From: Pleodorina starrii
Taxonomy: Eukaryota > Chlorophyta > Chlorophyceae > Chlamydomonadales > Volvocaceae
Length of the DNA: 64,000 bases
Assembly: GCA_030267565.1 (NCBI GenBank)
Contig: BRXU01000004.1
Coordinates: 7,394,001-7,458,000 of the forward strand
Direction of reading: 5' to 3'
Below the pieces are notes generated by a model. That model was not told the DNA's origin. It was given only the letters and a program-made list of their open reading frames with translations, and did no database searches. Both the position numbers and the translations under genes were made by a program. Shown piece by piece: positions 10,678 through 22,544 of the stretch; positions within the stretch are counted from its first letter, which is position 1, and the number at the start of each line of letters is the position of its first letter.

Positions 10678-11442
10678 TGACAGAGCGTTTGGGTGTCAAC
10701 GACGAATTGCCGTCAAACGGTTAATTAACGGCAAGAACTGTTTTTGTCTGTTTGCTTATGATTGTTATATTTTGCTTATTAGGAGAACTTGATTTCGGTG
10801 CAGTCGTACTTGCATGACTGCTCGCCAGTCTGACTGGTGTGATCGCCCGTTCGCGGTCACTTGGTTACGGATCTTTGCGAGTTGTGTGTCGCACGCGCCG
10901 CTGTTGGGCGCGTTATGGCGTAAATGTTGTGATCTATTTGTTGTTAGTAAGACGTATCGCATCGCTGTGTGAGCGTTGGTGGTAGGAACACCGGGGCCCG
11001 TGTCCGGCGTTCCGTAATCCGGGGCCTTACGCTTATCCGAGGGCTCCGTGATGAACTGTTGTGCGTATTTAAGGCCGAAAGCGAGCCTGTCTGGTCGCTT
11101 TTCGGCTCTGAACACTTGTAACGTTCTGAGCTAGGCAACAGGCCCCGTGCCGTCCCCTGGAGGTTGACAGCACGAGTACTTCTCTTGATAGTGTCGCACA
11201 GCGATCATCTTCATCCTCTAACCGGTAGCTCAAGGAGGTAGGGAATACGTCGGTCCCTATTCCCCTTGTTGTCGTGTCCGGTGCGGCTTGGTCAGTGTCG
11301 CTGCTGCAGGATCAAGTAGGCGGGCGTACGTGGTGTACCTTCGCCGAGCTTGTCCCCTTGTTCGCAGCGCCTCTGTCATCCGGTCCGCCCATCTCAGCCG
11401 AAAACACATGTTTGGTCTTTTGTGCAGCCAGCTGTTCCGACA
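10678..11442 (+). repeat. 3' LTR, full length
   Basis: A 765-bp LTR starting TGACAGAGCG and ending CCGACA, followed by the ATAG target duplication. The first 412 bp match the left LTR, and the remainder is present only here because the left copy is truncated. It contains a 20-bp insertion (gattgttatattttgc region, about 10760) relative to the left LTR. Confidence 0.85.
11066..11072 (+). promoter_or_regulatory. TATA-like box of the LTR promoter
   Basis: TATTTAA lies within the LTR, also at 5562-5568 in the left copy. In the left LTR it is one of the last features before the truncation, so that copy could still start transcription directly into the RT remnant. Confidence 0.45.
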
Positions 11443-11446
11443 ATAG
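11443..11446. repeat. target site duplication (ATAG), right copy
   Basis: Matches ATAG at 5190-5193 on the other side of the element. Confidence 0.7.
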
Positions 11447-11923
11447 GAGAGCTTTCAGTAGGGTTGAACGGGACGTATCGTCGGTTGGATGATGCTTTAT
11501 TTATGGCTGGGCAGGTAGCGTTAGCGTTGCTAAATTGGGTACCTTGCTGGATGGTTACACTGTTTCAGCGGTTGTAATGTGCGATTTCCCCGCGTTTAGC
11601 TGCCGTTGCTGCGGAACCCTTCCATGAGCAAGTCGTATTCTTTGACCCGTGCGTGTGACAGCGAGTGACCGCTGAGCTGATGGGAGCTGAGAGGTGTGTT
11701 GTCGGTGGTTGGTGTCGTTTATACGACAATTATAACGACAAGTGAAAGGATATGGCCGGTACGCAACCAAAGTGCAGTGTGCCGCCGCCCATCCAACGAA
11801 CAACGAACGCTACAACGAACTATAAACAGCTACGTAGAGCCCGTCGGCGACAACACTAGTATGCCCATTTACAAACGATCGAACATAAAAGAAGCAAGTA
11901 AATAATAGTTTGTATTGGGATAT
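11447..11923. other. intergenic, no gene recognised
   Basis: Mixed composition, becoming AT-rich toward 11900. Short open frames show no domain. I see no RNA gene or further LTR homology here. Confidence 0.5.
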
Positions 11924-12661
11924 CAGCTTATGCTGGGGTGGCCACGATTCGTGGCTCGGGACATGTCCCGACTCGGTACATGTCCCGAGCCACGAATCGT
12001 GGCTCTTGGTCCCGCGGCATACCGCTTCGTGGCGGGTAGCCAGAGCGACCGAAAAACAAATAAATACATAAACAATCAACCTGAATTTGATTAACAGCTT
12101 GTGCTGCGGCGGCCCCGGATCGTGGCTCGGGACATGTCCCGACTCGGTACATGTCCCGAGCCACGAATCGTGGCTCTCGGGCCCGCGGCATACCGCTTCG
12201 TGGCGGGTAGCCAGAGCGACCGAAACATAAACAAATACATAAACAATCAACCTGAATTGGAATAACAGCTTATGCTGCGGCGGCCCCGGATCGTGGCTCA
12301 GGACATGTACCGACTCGGTACATGTCCCGAGCCACGAATCGTGGCTCTTGGTCCCGCGGCGTACCGCCTCGTGGCGGGTAGCCAGACCGATTGGAAATTT
12401 AATAATTTATTAAATGATCCATTTGCATTGGGATATTGGGTCGGAGCATGGGACCCGGTCCCACGGTGTGCCCCTCAATGGCGAGTCGCCAAAACGATCC
12501 AGCATTACAAAGTTATAAAAGAATCAACTAGAATTTAAAGAGCAGCTTATGCTGAGGCGGCCTCGGATCGTGGCTCAGGACATGTACCGACTCGGTACAT
12601 GTCCTGAGCCAGAGGGGTCTGTCATTGTTCGGTACATGTCCCGAGCCACGATCCGGGGCCG
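11924..12661. repeat. array of about 171-bp repeats, each carrying a long palindrome
   Basis: Units begin with cagctt-a/g-tgctg at 11924, 12095, 12266 and 12543. Each contains an inverted repeat: 26-bp perfect arms at 11941-11966 and 11978-12003 with an 11-nt loop in unit 1; 17-bp perfect arms at 12121-12137 and 12149-12165 in unit 2; a 39-nt palindrome with one mismatch at 12295-12333 in unit 3; and perfect 19-bp arms around a single base at 12572-12610 in unit 4. Units 1-3 share a following block (cgcggcataccgcttcgtgg-like). The intervals between palindromes are AT-rich (aaataaatacataaac). An additional right half-palindrome lies at about 12630-12661. No transposase was found. Confidence 0.85.
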
Positions 12662-13758
12662 CTGCCTTACTGGCGGTAGCGGCGGCTGCTGAGAGCCCTT
12701 CGACGTTCCTGGCGAGGGTTGCGGGAATGATCGGGGGAACTGTCTGGCCGCCGGGGCCGCGGCGCCACTTTGAGGCGGGCGCTGCTGAAGCCCGCGGCGG
12801 CCGAGCCTGTGACTCTCTGCTGCAGCTGCTTTTAAACGACAAACAGCCCGGCATGCGAAGCCTCGTAACGTTGCAAACCGCAATGAGGCGGCTTAAATTG
12901 GATGAGCTGCGGGAGAAAGGGGCGTGGCTCGTGGGCTTTGACAGCGAGCCTTGGCCGTGGGCTTCGCCGTCGTCGAGGAGGGTCGAGGGCCTAAGTAGGT
13001 CAGCAGTTGTGTGCCGATAGGTCCGTCGGTGCGTGTCGGTGGCCGGCGTACAGAAGACGACATTGGGCGGACGCGCATCGATCGGTTGCTGCCGCTTCGT
13101 CTCTCTAGGCGTCTGTCTGGTGCGAGTTGGCCCTGCTTATTATTTTTAAATTAGCTTTTGGGCATGGATCGGTGCGAATTGGTGCGAATCGGCATGGATC
13201 GGTCTGCCGTGTTCACCCGTCTTTTGCCTTTCATAAAATCATTGATGCTGGCGAGCTTGCCGTAGTCGGTTGCCTTGGATCTCACTTCCGGGGCGGCCAC
13301 TTCCGGGAGACGCGGGAAGGCTCGTAACGGGACTGCTGGCGCCGGGGCTACCCCTATACTCACGTTCTGTCGAGTGCAGTCTAAAAGGGGCTGGTATGGT
13401 GGGTCTAGCGCGAACGAGGGAGTGAGCCCCTCGTATGGGGGGCCTAACTGGTTTATTGGCTACGTGATAGGTTAAAGTGAACTTGAAAGCTTGGAGATGA
13501 CCACTGCTTGCAGTGACACGCATGGCACGCATGGATGACACATGTTTGTTCGCAGGGACATTTATTCGTAAATGATATAATATCTTTTGTTGTTGATGAC
13601 GCCGATGCCTGTATTTATTCGCCTGGATTTATCCTGCGTTCACGTTGTGTCACATTGTCGAGACAGATATGGCCAGGGCCGCCACCGCCAGGGCCAGGGC
13701 CACCACTGCCCTGGATACGACTTAAGCCGATTTCGGTTGAGATACCGCGTGTCGGTAC
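12662..13758. other. intergenic, no gene recognised
   Basis: Contains GC-rich patches (12660-12840), short near-repeats around 13160-13205 (ggcatggatcggt-type) and frames with no recognisable domain. Part of 13535-13758 may belong to the LINE remnant that follows, but no domain is readable there. Confidence 0.45.
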
Positions 13759-14208
13759 TTGAAATGGATGGGTGTAGCGTATTCGTCCTCGGACCACAAG
13801 CGAACATTGGATCACTTGAAGGTGTGTATGCCAAGAAAGCATCACACGGCCCTGATGCGTTTTCGGCTGGGACGTTGGGAGTTGGATGTGTCACGGTTCG
13901 CACGGGGACCGGGTCGGAAACCACGCGCGGAAAGAACATGTCGGGCGTGCCACGGAGGGGCGGCAGAAGATGAGTTGCACGTTTTGATGGGATGTCCGGA
14001 AGATGCGCCATTAAGAGAGGCAATAGGCTTCCCTATGGGCGGCAGCATGCTGGATGTGATGGGGACCTTTGATTCGGCGAAACTGGGCAGTCTCTTGTTC
14101 CAGATCAGAAAGCGCGCACCGAGCTGCTTGGTAGCTAATCATAGGGCTTATGTCGTCTCAATGTGGGGGACACATGTTACCAGCCATTTTTGGCTCGTAC
14201 ACATGTAA
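13759..14208 (+). pseudogene. 3' remnant of a non-LTR retrotransposon (RT C-terminal zinc-binding region)
   Basis: The 149-aa frame contains RFRLGRWELDVSRF and then CRACHGGAAEDELHVLMGCP. This Cys-x2-Cys...His...Cys arrangement after the RT domain is typical of LINE-type ORF2 C-termini (zf-RVT type). No RT, endonuclease or upstream ORF is present, so it is a 5'-truncated copy, the usual fate of LINE insertions. No poly(A) tail or target duplication was identified. Confidence 0.6.
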
Positions 14209-15117
14209 TGCCTCATGCCTTCGGTGGAGTCAGTTAGGTGCAGGGGCGCGACAGGCCATCCTTCATAGATAGTGGATATTGGCCTGCTGCGTAAGGCAAC
14301 CTTGCACTTGTAGTTAGGCTGCTGCATTAAAGGTATCTCAACGGAGCGGGCAGGCGTGGCAAGCGGGTGGTCGGGGCACATTCGGGACCTCCGATGCGGA
14401 ATGCTATAATTGCTAGCAGTGAGTCAGCGCCGAGGTAGACAGCTTACAAAGCAACGACGAAGGGACGAGCGGTCACCTATCGCGTCTGGTCTATCCGTTG
14501 CTGCGACACCAGGGCAACACCGGAACGCTGCCCTGCACGAACTTACATAGTTCCCCCCATAAATTGGGATGGCTGCTCAAGGGTGGCAGTGGGTCATGAT
14601 ATGTATAGCAACGCTTCGCCTCGCTTTACGTACATCTATCTGAGACCATCGCCCAGCTGTACGATTCTGGGGCCATCATAGTGGGGTCCGGCAAATAAAC
14701 TTTCAAAACCGTACGCTCGGCATCACGGCGTGGATTCCAGAAAGCTGTTGATCGAGGGAGCTAGGAATGCCAGGTATGTACGACTAACGACATGTGTGGG
14801 AGGACACCACATTGTAAAGCTGCAGACGACAAAACTGGGCTAATGACCAGCCCGTCACGAGCAAGTAAACCTAGCAGCCACGGCAAAGACAAGACATTAT
14901 CAGTGGTACACACCTTAATAGGGGGCCACCCTGCGAACCACCAAAGTGCCGCCACAATCCACCGCTGCAGAAAAGCTAAACGCATGCCCTATCCTGCATC
15001 ATGCTGACTTCATGTCCTGGAAATTGTGAAAGCACTTGAAAAAGACTACCCGTGCCAAAGCAAAATACGCAGGCCCACGCCCACGCCTGCTTCCCAATAC
15101 TCGCTGCCCTTTTGATT
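14209..15117. other. intergenic, 3' of the coiled-coil gene
   Basis: No domain-bearing frame. Minus-strand TGTAA-type motifs (ttaca on the plus strand) occur at 14444-14448 and near 14543 and could serve the gene ending at 15118, but both are more than 500 nt from its stop. Confidence 0.5.
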
Positions 15118-18100
15118 TTAGTCGTCCAGCAGGCCCAGGTGCTTTCCACTGCCAGACTTCCGGCGCTTCGATTTGCCGTCGCCGTCATCGCTCTGGCGCC
15201 GGCGCTTCGTGCTGCAATGCCAAGCACCAATAACCGCCAGGGTGGCAGAGGGATAAGTTAGACTGTGATGCGTTGCTGCATTGCGAACGCGACATGGCAG
15301 CTATCGATACCGGCACAGCCTCTGACACGCCTGGAGACGACTCCCCTAGGAGTGGCAAAGGACCGAATGGGTCGTAGTCGCTCACCTTTCCTTCGTTGTC
15401 GCTTCCTTGCCAGTTGCCGCCTTTTGGCTCACTGCACGTCAAAACGTAACAAAAAACATAGCATTGGTGCACCGTTTTATGATGGGACGCCTACCGCAAT
15501 CAGACGCCAAGGACGTTCCCAGGCGTGCAGAGCGTGAAGAAACTGAATAACCGCCCATACTCCCGTACTCCCAAATGACACGGGCGTCTGAACCTCTAAA
15601 GTCATTAGGTTGGGTCGTAGCTCCTCCCATTGCAAGATGCATTGCTGCTTACCCTCGGCATCGCCCGACGGCGCTTGGCTGCGCGTGGCACGCCCCCGTG
15701 TTGCGCGCGGACCGCCACTATCCGACGGCAGGGGCACTGCCGCTGCCGCAGCGACGCCGTCCGCCGGCTGTTTGGCAGCGACCCTGCTCGACGATCGTGT
15801 CGCACGCACGGGTCGGCCCCCCGTCTCAGCTGTGGCCGTGACGGCCGCAGCTGCTGCTTTCGGGTCGGCCCTGTGGTAACGGGGAGAACCCTCAGTACAT
15901 TGCTCCACAACGGCACTACGTCGCCCAGAGACATGGGCGGATCTGCGTCCATGAGTATGTGCAAGCGCAGCTAGTCGTGGACCGCAGCGCAGGGGGCCAA
16001 AGACGCTGATGCAACTGGGTTTCACCATTAATCAACAATGCGCTGGTGGAACGTTCTTACCTGTGTCAAATGGGACAAACCTCATGCGCCGGGCTCAAGG
16101 TGGCGAGAATGGACACCCACCGCGCGACCGTTGCTGCCGCCCTCCCCTCATGACCGGCCCTCGCTTGCGTTTGACACTGATCCCGGCTACGCTCGCTGCT
16201 GCGGTGACTGACTGACAATTATCTTCACAAGTCGCACCACCTAACACACATCACCCGACAATTATCTTCACAAGTCGCACCACCTAACACACATCACCCG
16301 ACAATTACGTTTTTCCAGGACTTCACCTCATCATACCTACTATACCTATGCCCCTCCCTCCTGCGAAGATATCCTGAAGATACGGTAATCCGCACTAAGA
16401 AACACACCTGGAGTCACGGCTGCCCCGGCTGCGCGTCGCACGAGTCGCCGCCGGAGCAGCGGCAGCCGCTGCCGGGCCCTCAGGGCCGCCATGTCCCGGG
16501 GGCTCCGGGAGCCCGTGGTTCTCTGTCTTGGTCTCCTGGATGGGCTCCAAGGGCGCGTCACGCGTGGACAGCACCGGGGCCGCAGTCTTCGCTGGCGCCG
16601 CTGCCTCCCGGGGCGTCGCCGAGGGCGTATCGCTGCGCCCCGCTCCCCGTCCGCGGCCTCGTCCGCCGCCGCGAGTACTGGCAGCCCGCGCCGCCGACGC
16701 CACCGTGGCCCTGGTGGCGGTGCCGGTCGCACGGCGGTTGCTGGGGGCCCTGCTGCTGCTGGCGGGGCCATCGTGAGAGACTTCTGGGACCTCCGCAGGC
16801 ATCGAGCGCTCCGCCTGCTCCATGTTGTCCAGGGGGCTCGAACCGCCGCCCGCGGCCGCACCGTCATCCGCTTGCGCCGCCGCGTCGTCCGCGGGCGCTG
16901 CATCCTCCATGGGCGCGGCGCTATCAGCGGGCGCCGACCCTTCCAAAGGAAGCGGGGCATTGCCAGCGCTGTCCGCCTTGAGCCCCTCCGGCGCTGATAC
17001 AACGTGAGGTGAAGACTCCAGCGCCATGCGCCTGCAATTCGCACAATCAGCGTTACCTCTGTTACATCTGTCTTGGGACGATTTCTGCACTCCCACTTAC
17101 CGGTCCGCCGAGTCCTTCTCTGGAGAAGCAGTTGGTGGTGAAGTGCTTGCCTTGACGGCGGCCAGCTCGCGTCCCATTACAACGACCTGCCGCCGCAAGT
17201 CCGCGACCTCCTGCCGACCACGAAACAACGGATACAGGTCAGTATGTACACAAAGGCATTAAGACATCGTGAGGAATGGCTCGGCGGCGGCCCGATGATG
17301 GCGGGGCCGGCTGTATTGGTCTGCAGGAAGTAATGCACGGCAAAATCCACAGCGAAAGGAGTCCATTGGGTCATCTTTACACCGGGTTCTGCACGGAAGA
17401 TTTCCGCATTCGGTCGCGCAGTACGCCACTGGCGTACATGTAAGCAACCGCCGCCCGATAGCGCAACCCACCTGCCGCAAGGCCGTCACCTCTGTCTCGT
17501 CCGTGGAAGTGCCCGCCTCGACAGCGAGCTCCCTCGCGTTGACGGCAGCTTCGGGAGCGTGCGTCTTCGGGGCGGCGAGATGCTGCTCCAGCTGCTGCTG
17601 CAAGCACGCCAACTCCTCTTCCTTCCTCTGGACTTTGACCTCCCAAATGCCGTGCTCCGTCACCTTCTGCTGCAGCTGCTCCAGCACATTGGCGAGTTCT
17701 GCCTTGGCTGCCTCAAGCCCCAGACATTTCTCCTCCGCCTGAGCCGTGACGAAGCGCAAGCGCTCCTGAAGCGCCTACACAGCGCAAGACGGGACTTAAG
17801 ACGGGGTCGGAAGGGCAGCAGTACCTGCAAGCAGACATACCTGCAGTTCCGCACTGGCGTGGTCGAAACGACCTTCCGCAGCAGCAGCTTCTGACTCCTT
17901 AGCGGCCGCCGCCTGCATGGCGGCTTCCTTCTTGGCCTCCACGTCCCTCTCCATTTCGGCCAGCCGGGCCTCGCGCTGCTGCAGCTCCTCTTCGAGGACC
18001 TGCAGCTCGGAGGTGCGCTTGTCCGCCTCAGCCTCGCGCACACGCAGATCCGCTTCCCGCTTGATAGCAGCCTGCATAGTACGCGAGGAAAGATTTCAAG

Positions 18101-21100
18101 AATCAGGTCGTACGGACCGTGACTCCACAACGTGCACCTTTTTTGGCAGAATTCCAGCGCACATACCCACCTTGGCCAGCTTCTCCTTGGGTGCATTCTC
18201 GCGCTGAACCTCCTCCCGCCGCTGGAGCAACTCCTCGCGCTTCGCCAGCGCCGCCTCGCGGTCCTAAAAAAGGGCGGTATTGTGATATTACACAAAATTC
18301 GGAACTGACATGCAGTGGGCAGTAGCCCAAGGCTGCATGCGTACCACGGCGTTGGCGTCACTTGACCACCGTGCCCTCCGTACCTCGATCGCCTTGAGCT
18401 TCTTCGTTGTCTCCTTGCTGAGCTCCGCTGCATCCGCCTCCCGCGCAGCCAGGGTGACCATGCGACCTTTGAGCTCGTCCTCCTGGGGCTTGATGCGCGC
18501 CTCGCGACGGGCCAGCTCCTCCAGCTCCTTGGCAACCTCAGCCTGCCGCCGCTCAAGCGCCTTGGCTTCCTCGCCAAGCTGAAAACAGACGGCGAGCAAC
18601 GGCATTGGAGTTTGGGGCGGCACAGCTGCACCTCGGGTTGTGGGCTGTATTCTTTGTGAGGCAAAACACATCCCGGCGAAAAGCCATGATTCTCGTCCGC
18701 GAGCTACAGACGTATCAATGGCCGCCAGCACGTGAACTGTTGATCGGTACCAGTTCCAACTTGCAAGGAACACAGAGCAAGCGGGACGCCTCGTAACTTG
18801 TTGATCACCCCTACATTGTTGGTGAGCCCCAGCCCCACCTTGTGCGCGCGGTCGCTGAGCGCCGCCTCTCGGTCATCCAGCGCGTGCTTGCGGGACACGC
18901 ACTCCTCCAGCTCCGCGGCGACCTTCTGGCTGCGGGCATCCAGCTCTGCGGCGATGTTGTGGTTGTGGGCGTCCACTCGCTCCTTTTCGGCACGCAGTGC
19001 CGCCTCGGCGGCCGCGAGCGTCGCTTGGCGCTGCGGGAGCAGAAGGGAAGGATTCAATGTTTACATACGATCTGTGCTTCCTTGCTTTTCGACGATATTC
19101 CCCTGCCCTGTATGCTACACGCCTAGAACCCGTCGTGATGCATGTCATACACCCTGTAATTGCATGTCGCGGCTTGGCCATCACGCCTTGATCACTAGTA
19201 ACATCAGGTATCGTACACCAACTCAACGGATCAGCCCAACGGATCTTGCCGAGCGAAACCCACCTGCTGCGCTTCTAGCTTGGCGTCCTCAGCCTGCTTG
19301 GCAACCTCCTGGGCCGCAGCCGCTGCAGCCTCAGCTGCGTCCATCGACTTGGCAGCCGCTGCTTCCCGCTGCTCCAGCTCGGTCCGCAGGCGCTGAGCCT
19401 CAGAAATGTAAGACTCTGCAGCCTCCTTGTGTGCCTGTCGATCGGGCGACAGCGCAGAAGCGTCAGCGCGGGGCTGCAGGAAAGGGGCGCGCCCTATTGC
19501 GACGAACGGGAATTTCCACCGGACGCATGGAATGGACAAATGGGTTCGATCACCAGTTCCTCGCTTACGTGGAACTGCATCGCCTCGTCGTGTTGCTTGG
19601 CCTTCATGGCCTCGAGCTCGCTTCGCTCCTGCACTTGACGGGCGCGCTGCTCCTCCAGGTCACGCAGGGCTGACTGGACGACAGCTCCTTCTGCCTCGAC
19701 CGCGGCCGCTCTCGCTTCCAGCTGCGCGCGGACCTCGTCGAAGTTGGCCTGGCGGAGCATTTAGAATGCAAGGATTGCAAGGGGAACCGATGCTCAGGCC
19801 CCCAAAAGGGTGTGGGAGTAGCACGCTTGAGGCTTATATGCACGCGCATCGAGTCGCCGTGATTAGTATCGATACAATCAGACAAACGGTCATACCCCCC
19901 TGCTCAGCCACAGAGTTTAGTCCGTGAACCCCGGTTGCACGCGGCGGCCGCACACTTGCAACAAGAACAATTTAAGTCCACTGCGTTCGCAGGTCGAGGT
20001 TGTCGCTTCGTACCTGCTCCTTAGCAACCATGTCCTTCAGGTTCGCAAGCTGCGCCGCCGCCGCCTCGACGTCGATCTCCCGGCGCGCCACCTCGTCCCG
20101 GCGCACCTCGAGGGCATTTTTCGCCTCGGCAAGCTTGAGCCGTTCCTCCGCCACTTCCTTGGACTCAGCGTCGATCTGCACACGGCAGAGAGGCGCAGTA
20201 AGCGGCTGTAAGGCTTCGCACAAGAGCAAAGACGGTGCTCGCGCCGGACGGCGCCAGAAAGACAAGCATGAAGCAGGTGCAACACGGGCTTCATGTAATA
20301 CGCAAGGGCGCATGTCGCAGGCGTGCTTGTACACATGGCCACGGCCTAGCATCCGCAGCCCTACAGTTTGACCCACGCGAGCCTTGACCAGGCCTACGTG
20401 AGCTTTGGTCACCTTTGCAACAAAAGTCTCCCTTCTTCGCACCGTACCTTGGCTTGAAGAACACTCAGCTCCTTCAGCTTGACGTTGTAGTCAGCAAAGC
20501 CCTCCTCCAGCAGGGTCGTCTGCTTGCGATTGTTCATGGCAATTAGAGCCGCATCGCTCTTCTCCTGCTCGAGCTTCTTGGCCAGAGCCTCGTGACTCCT
20601 GACGGCCTTGTCAAGGGTGTCCTTGGCCTCCTTGAGCTGTGGTCCCACGGCATCACGAATGTAAGCCGTTCTATGCGTCAAACCGCTGTGCCTTGTACGG
20701 ATCACAATACTATTACAAACTAACCCACACGCAATTACCAAACAGCGAAGTCGGCACCCTTCAAGCCTTCAAAGCGGGTTGCAGCGCAGGTGCACATACC
20801 GGAGGGGCATACTTCCCCTCCCCCTACGAACCTAGGCAAAGTGCCAGGCACAGACACCGCTAGAACTGAGCATATCCTGCAGCCCGCACAGCATCGTGCT
20901 AGGTGCGCTCAATCCCCTACCTGCTCCTCCTCCAGTTTGAGGCTTTCCGCCTGAGCCGCAAGCGTTGACTCCCGCAAGGTCTCCGCTGCCTCCTTCGCCG
21001 CCAATGCGGCCTCCAGGGCCTTGACTGCGGCCTCCCGCTCGGCCAGCTCCGCTGACCTGGCCTCCATCCGCTGGATTGTGGCCAACTGATGCGATTCCCT

Positions 21101-22544
21101 GTCCAGGAGCTCGCACTTGACGCCCTTGACGCGCTCCAACTCGCCTGAAAGCACCGGATCGAATTCAATCTCAAGCTGGGCAGCGCCATGGAGCGGCGCA
21201 AGGAGCCACATGCCACATCGCGACTAATGACACAAGCGCAGCAAAACGCATAAAGGCACGCTACACGCCCATGCACGGCATTCTGCGCTGGAATCTGGCT
21301 AGGGTGATGCTCACGATCTGAAGGTCTGCATAGCTCTTGGGAAACGCTGCCCCCCCCCACCGACACGAACGCACCCGTCATGGCGAACTCCTTGGTGGCG
21401 AGCTCTTGGCGCTGCAACTGAAGCTCTTGCATTGCGCTGCATTGAAAACGGATGGCGCGTTAGTGATGCATTAGAGTGATGCAGTGGTGCATTACACACC
21501 AACTGCACACCAGGGCAGAACGGGTGTGTGCGCCGCACCCGGCGTGGTACCCTAACTGCTTACTTATTGAGTGCCTTGCGTTCTTCAGACACCTGCGCCT
21601 CCAGCGAAGCAATGTACGATTGCCGTTCTTGCTCCGATTTTTGGGCCGCTTCCAGGGCAAGCGCCAGCTCCGCAAGCTTTCCCTCCCCGGATTTCTTGTC
21701 GTCTACCAGCGCCGCGTAAGCCTTCTCCAGCCGCTCCCTGTAACAAATCAGTAGCCGCATGGCGAACAGGAAGTTGAAGGAGAGCTGAGAGTTGGCATGA
21801 GGCGTCGGCTTAAACCACCCTTCGCCCTCTATTTCCCAAGGCTTCCCCTATGCCCGGCCCACCAGCAGTTGGTTTTCTCTAACCAGTCGGGAGAAAAGCC
21901 GGAGGCACCAACCCCGAATCTGTATGACGTGTCAGAGGTACCCCTTGGCTTCTTGGATCGTTGCTGAGTGTTGGCTACTGCAAGGGCCCTACTTTGGGAG
22001 TTCCCCGCCCAAAACCTGACACTCCTCTTACCGCTCATACTTGTGGTCGAAAGCGAAAATCTTCATGTCATACAGCGCACGATCCTTCTCGGCCAATAAT
22101 CTGGTGGCGGTGGCATCCGCGACCTCTGCCTCTTTCGTGAGAATCTGCAACATCAGCGCATGACTTGCATCAGACGCCTTCCTATAAAATCGCGATCAGC
22201 TTTAAGCGTACCTCTCGATACTCCTCATAATCCTCAAGTTGCTGCTGCAGCGAGTTAACCTGGAATAGGCCTTGACCGTGTTAGTTTTTTTGAAGAGACC
22301 GGTAGCAAACACTCACGCCTACTCAGCTTTTACCTTTTCCTTTAATTCTTGGTTTTGACGATACAGCTCGCCGCTGAGCTGAGCTTGCGACGCCCCCGGG
22401 CTCAGCAAGCCTTGTGCCCTGTGCATGGAAGGGGAAGCCGCCAGACTAAGCAGGCTCTAACTAAAGGCCCGGCAGGTACAGGACTGCGACTTGCCTCATT
22501 CTCTCCGTCACACTGTTGGGATTTCGTAACGGTGTTAGCTTCAT
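15118..22544 (-). CDS. long coiled-coil protein, NMCP/CRWN-like (nuclear lamina analogue candidate)
   Basis: Model of 23 exons (minus, high to low): 22544-22495, 22400-22334, 22259-22212, 22144-22032, 21737-21564, 21436-21375, 21144-20921, 20636-20448, 20175-20014, 19748-19569, 19434-19264, 19030-18839, 18578-18384, 18263-18171, 18071-17841, 17774-17472, 17210-17101, 17031-16408, 16198-16121, 15870-15653, 15542-15495, 15431-15386, 15211-15118. Phase is preserved at every junction, giving about 1223 aa. The start follows an in-frame stop and reads MKLTPLRNPNSVTERM. Intron 1 uses a GC donor (gcaagt). Residues of roughly 60-850 are nearly continuous heptad-type coiled coil with repeated REAAL/ERE wording. 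The C-terminal third is Ala/Pro/Ser-rich with an RGGGRGRGRG patch, ATRSRGSR and RATRSSSR motifs, then KRRR and KSKRRK (likely nuclear localisation) and the end GLLDD. The layout (N-terminal TP motif, long rod, basic tail) recalls plant NMCP/CRWN proteins. Identity is inferred from architecture, not from an alignment. Confidence 0.8.
16214..16305. repeat. 43-bp tandem duplication in an intron
   Basis: gacaattatcttcacaagtc... is repeated exactly at 16214-16256 and 16257-16299, with the start of a third copy. It lies in the intron between the 16408-17031 and 16121-16198 exons of the coiled-coil gene. Confidence 0.9.

Larger units (their letters stand above)
5194..11442 (+). mobile_element. Ty3/Gypsy-type LTR retrotransposon, internally deleted, with chromatin-related domains
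   Basis: The element has near-identical direct repeats at its ends, TG...CA termini and an ATAG duplication. The domain order is partial RT, RNase H, inserted DNMT3-like methyltransferase, HHCC zinc finger, DDE integrase, PHD finger, Tudor-like segment and a C-terminal domain of unknown role. Integrase downstream of RT/RNase H places it in the Ty3/Gypsy order. Gag, protease and the RT fingers are missing because the left LTR is fused directly to RT codons at about 5585. Two one-base frame changes break the remaining Pol. The copy is therefore non-autonomous. The LTR copies differ by only two substitutions and one 20-bp indel over about 392 aligned bases, so the insertion looks young. Confidence 0.9.

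Noticed and set aside
11270..11577. Gag-like open frame overlapping the right LTR end
   Set aside because: It crosses the LTR boundary and target duplication, so it cannot be an element gene, and it shows no zinc knuckle or capsid feature.
11924..12661. CRISPR-like array
   Set aside because: Units are about 171 bp with internal palindromes, the spacers are not unique, and this is a eukaryotic nuclear context.
15477..16028. Separate 183-codon minus-strand gene
   Set aside because: Its good segment (15653-15870) joins in phase to the exons on either side of the coiled-coil gene; the rest of the ORF is intron.
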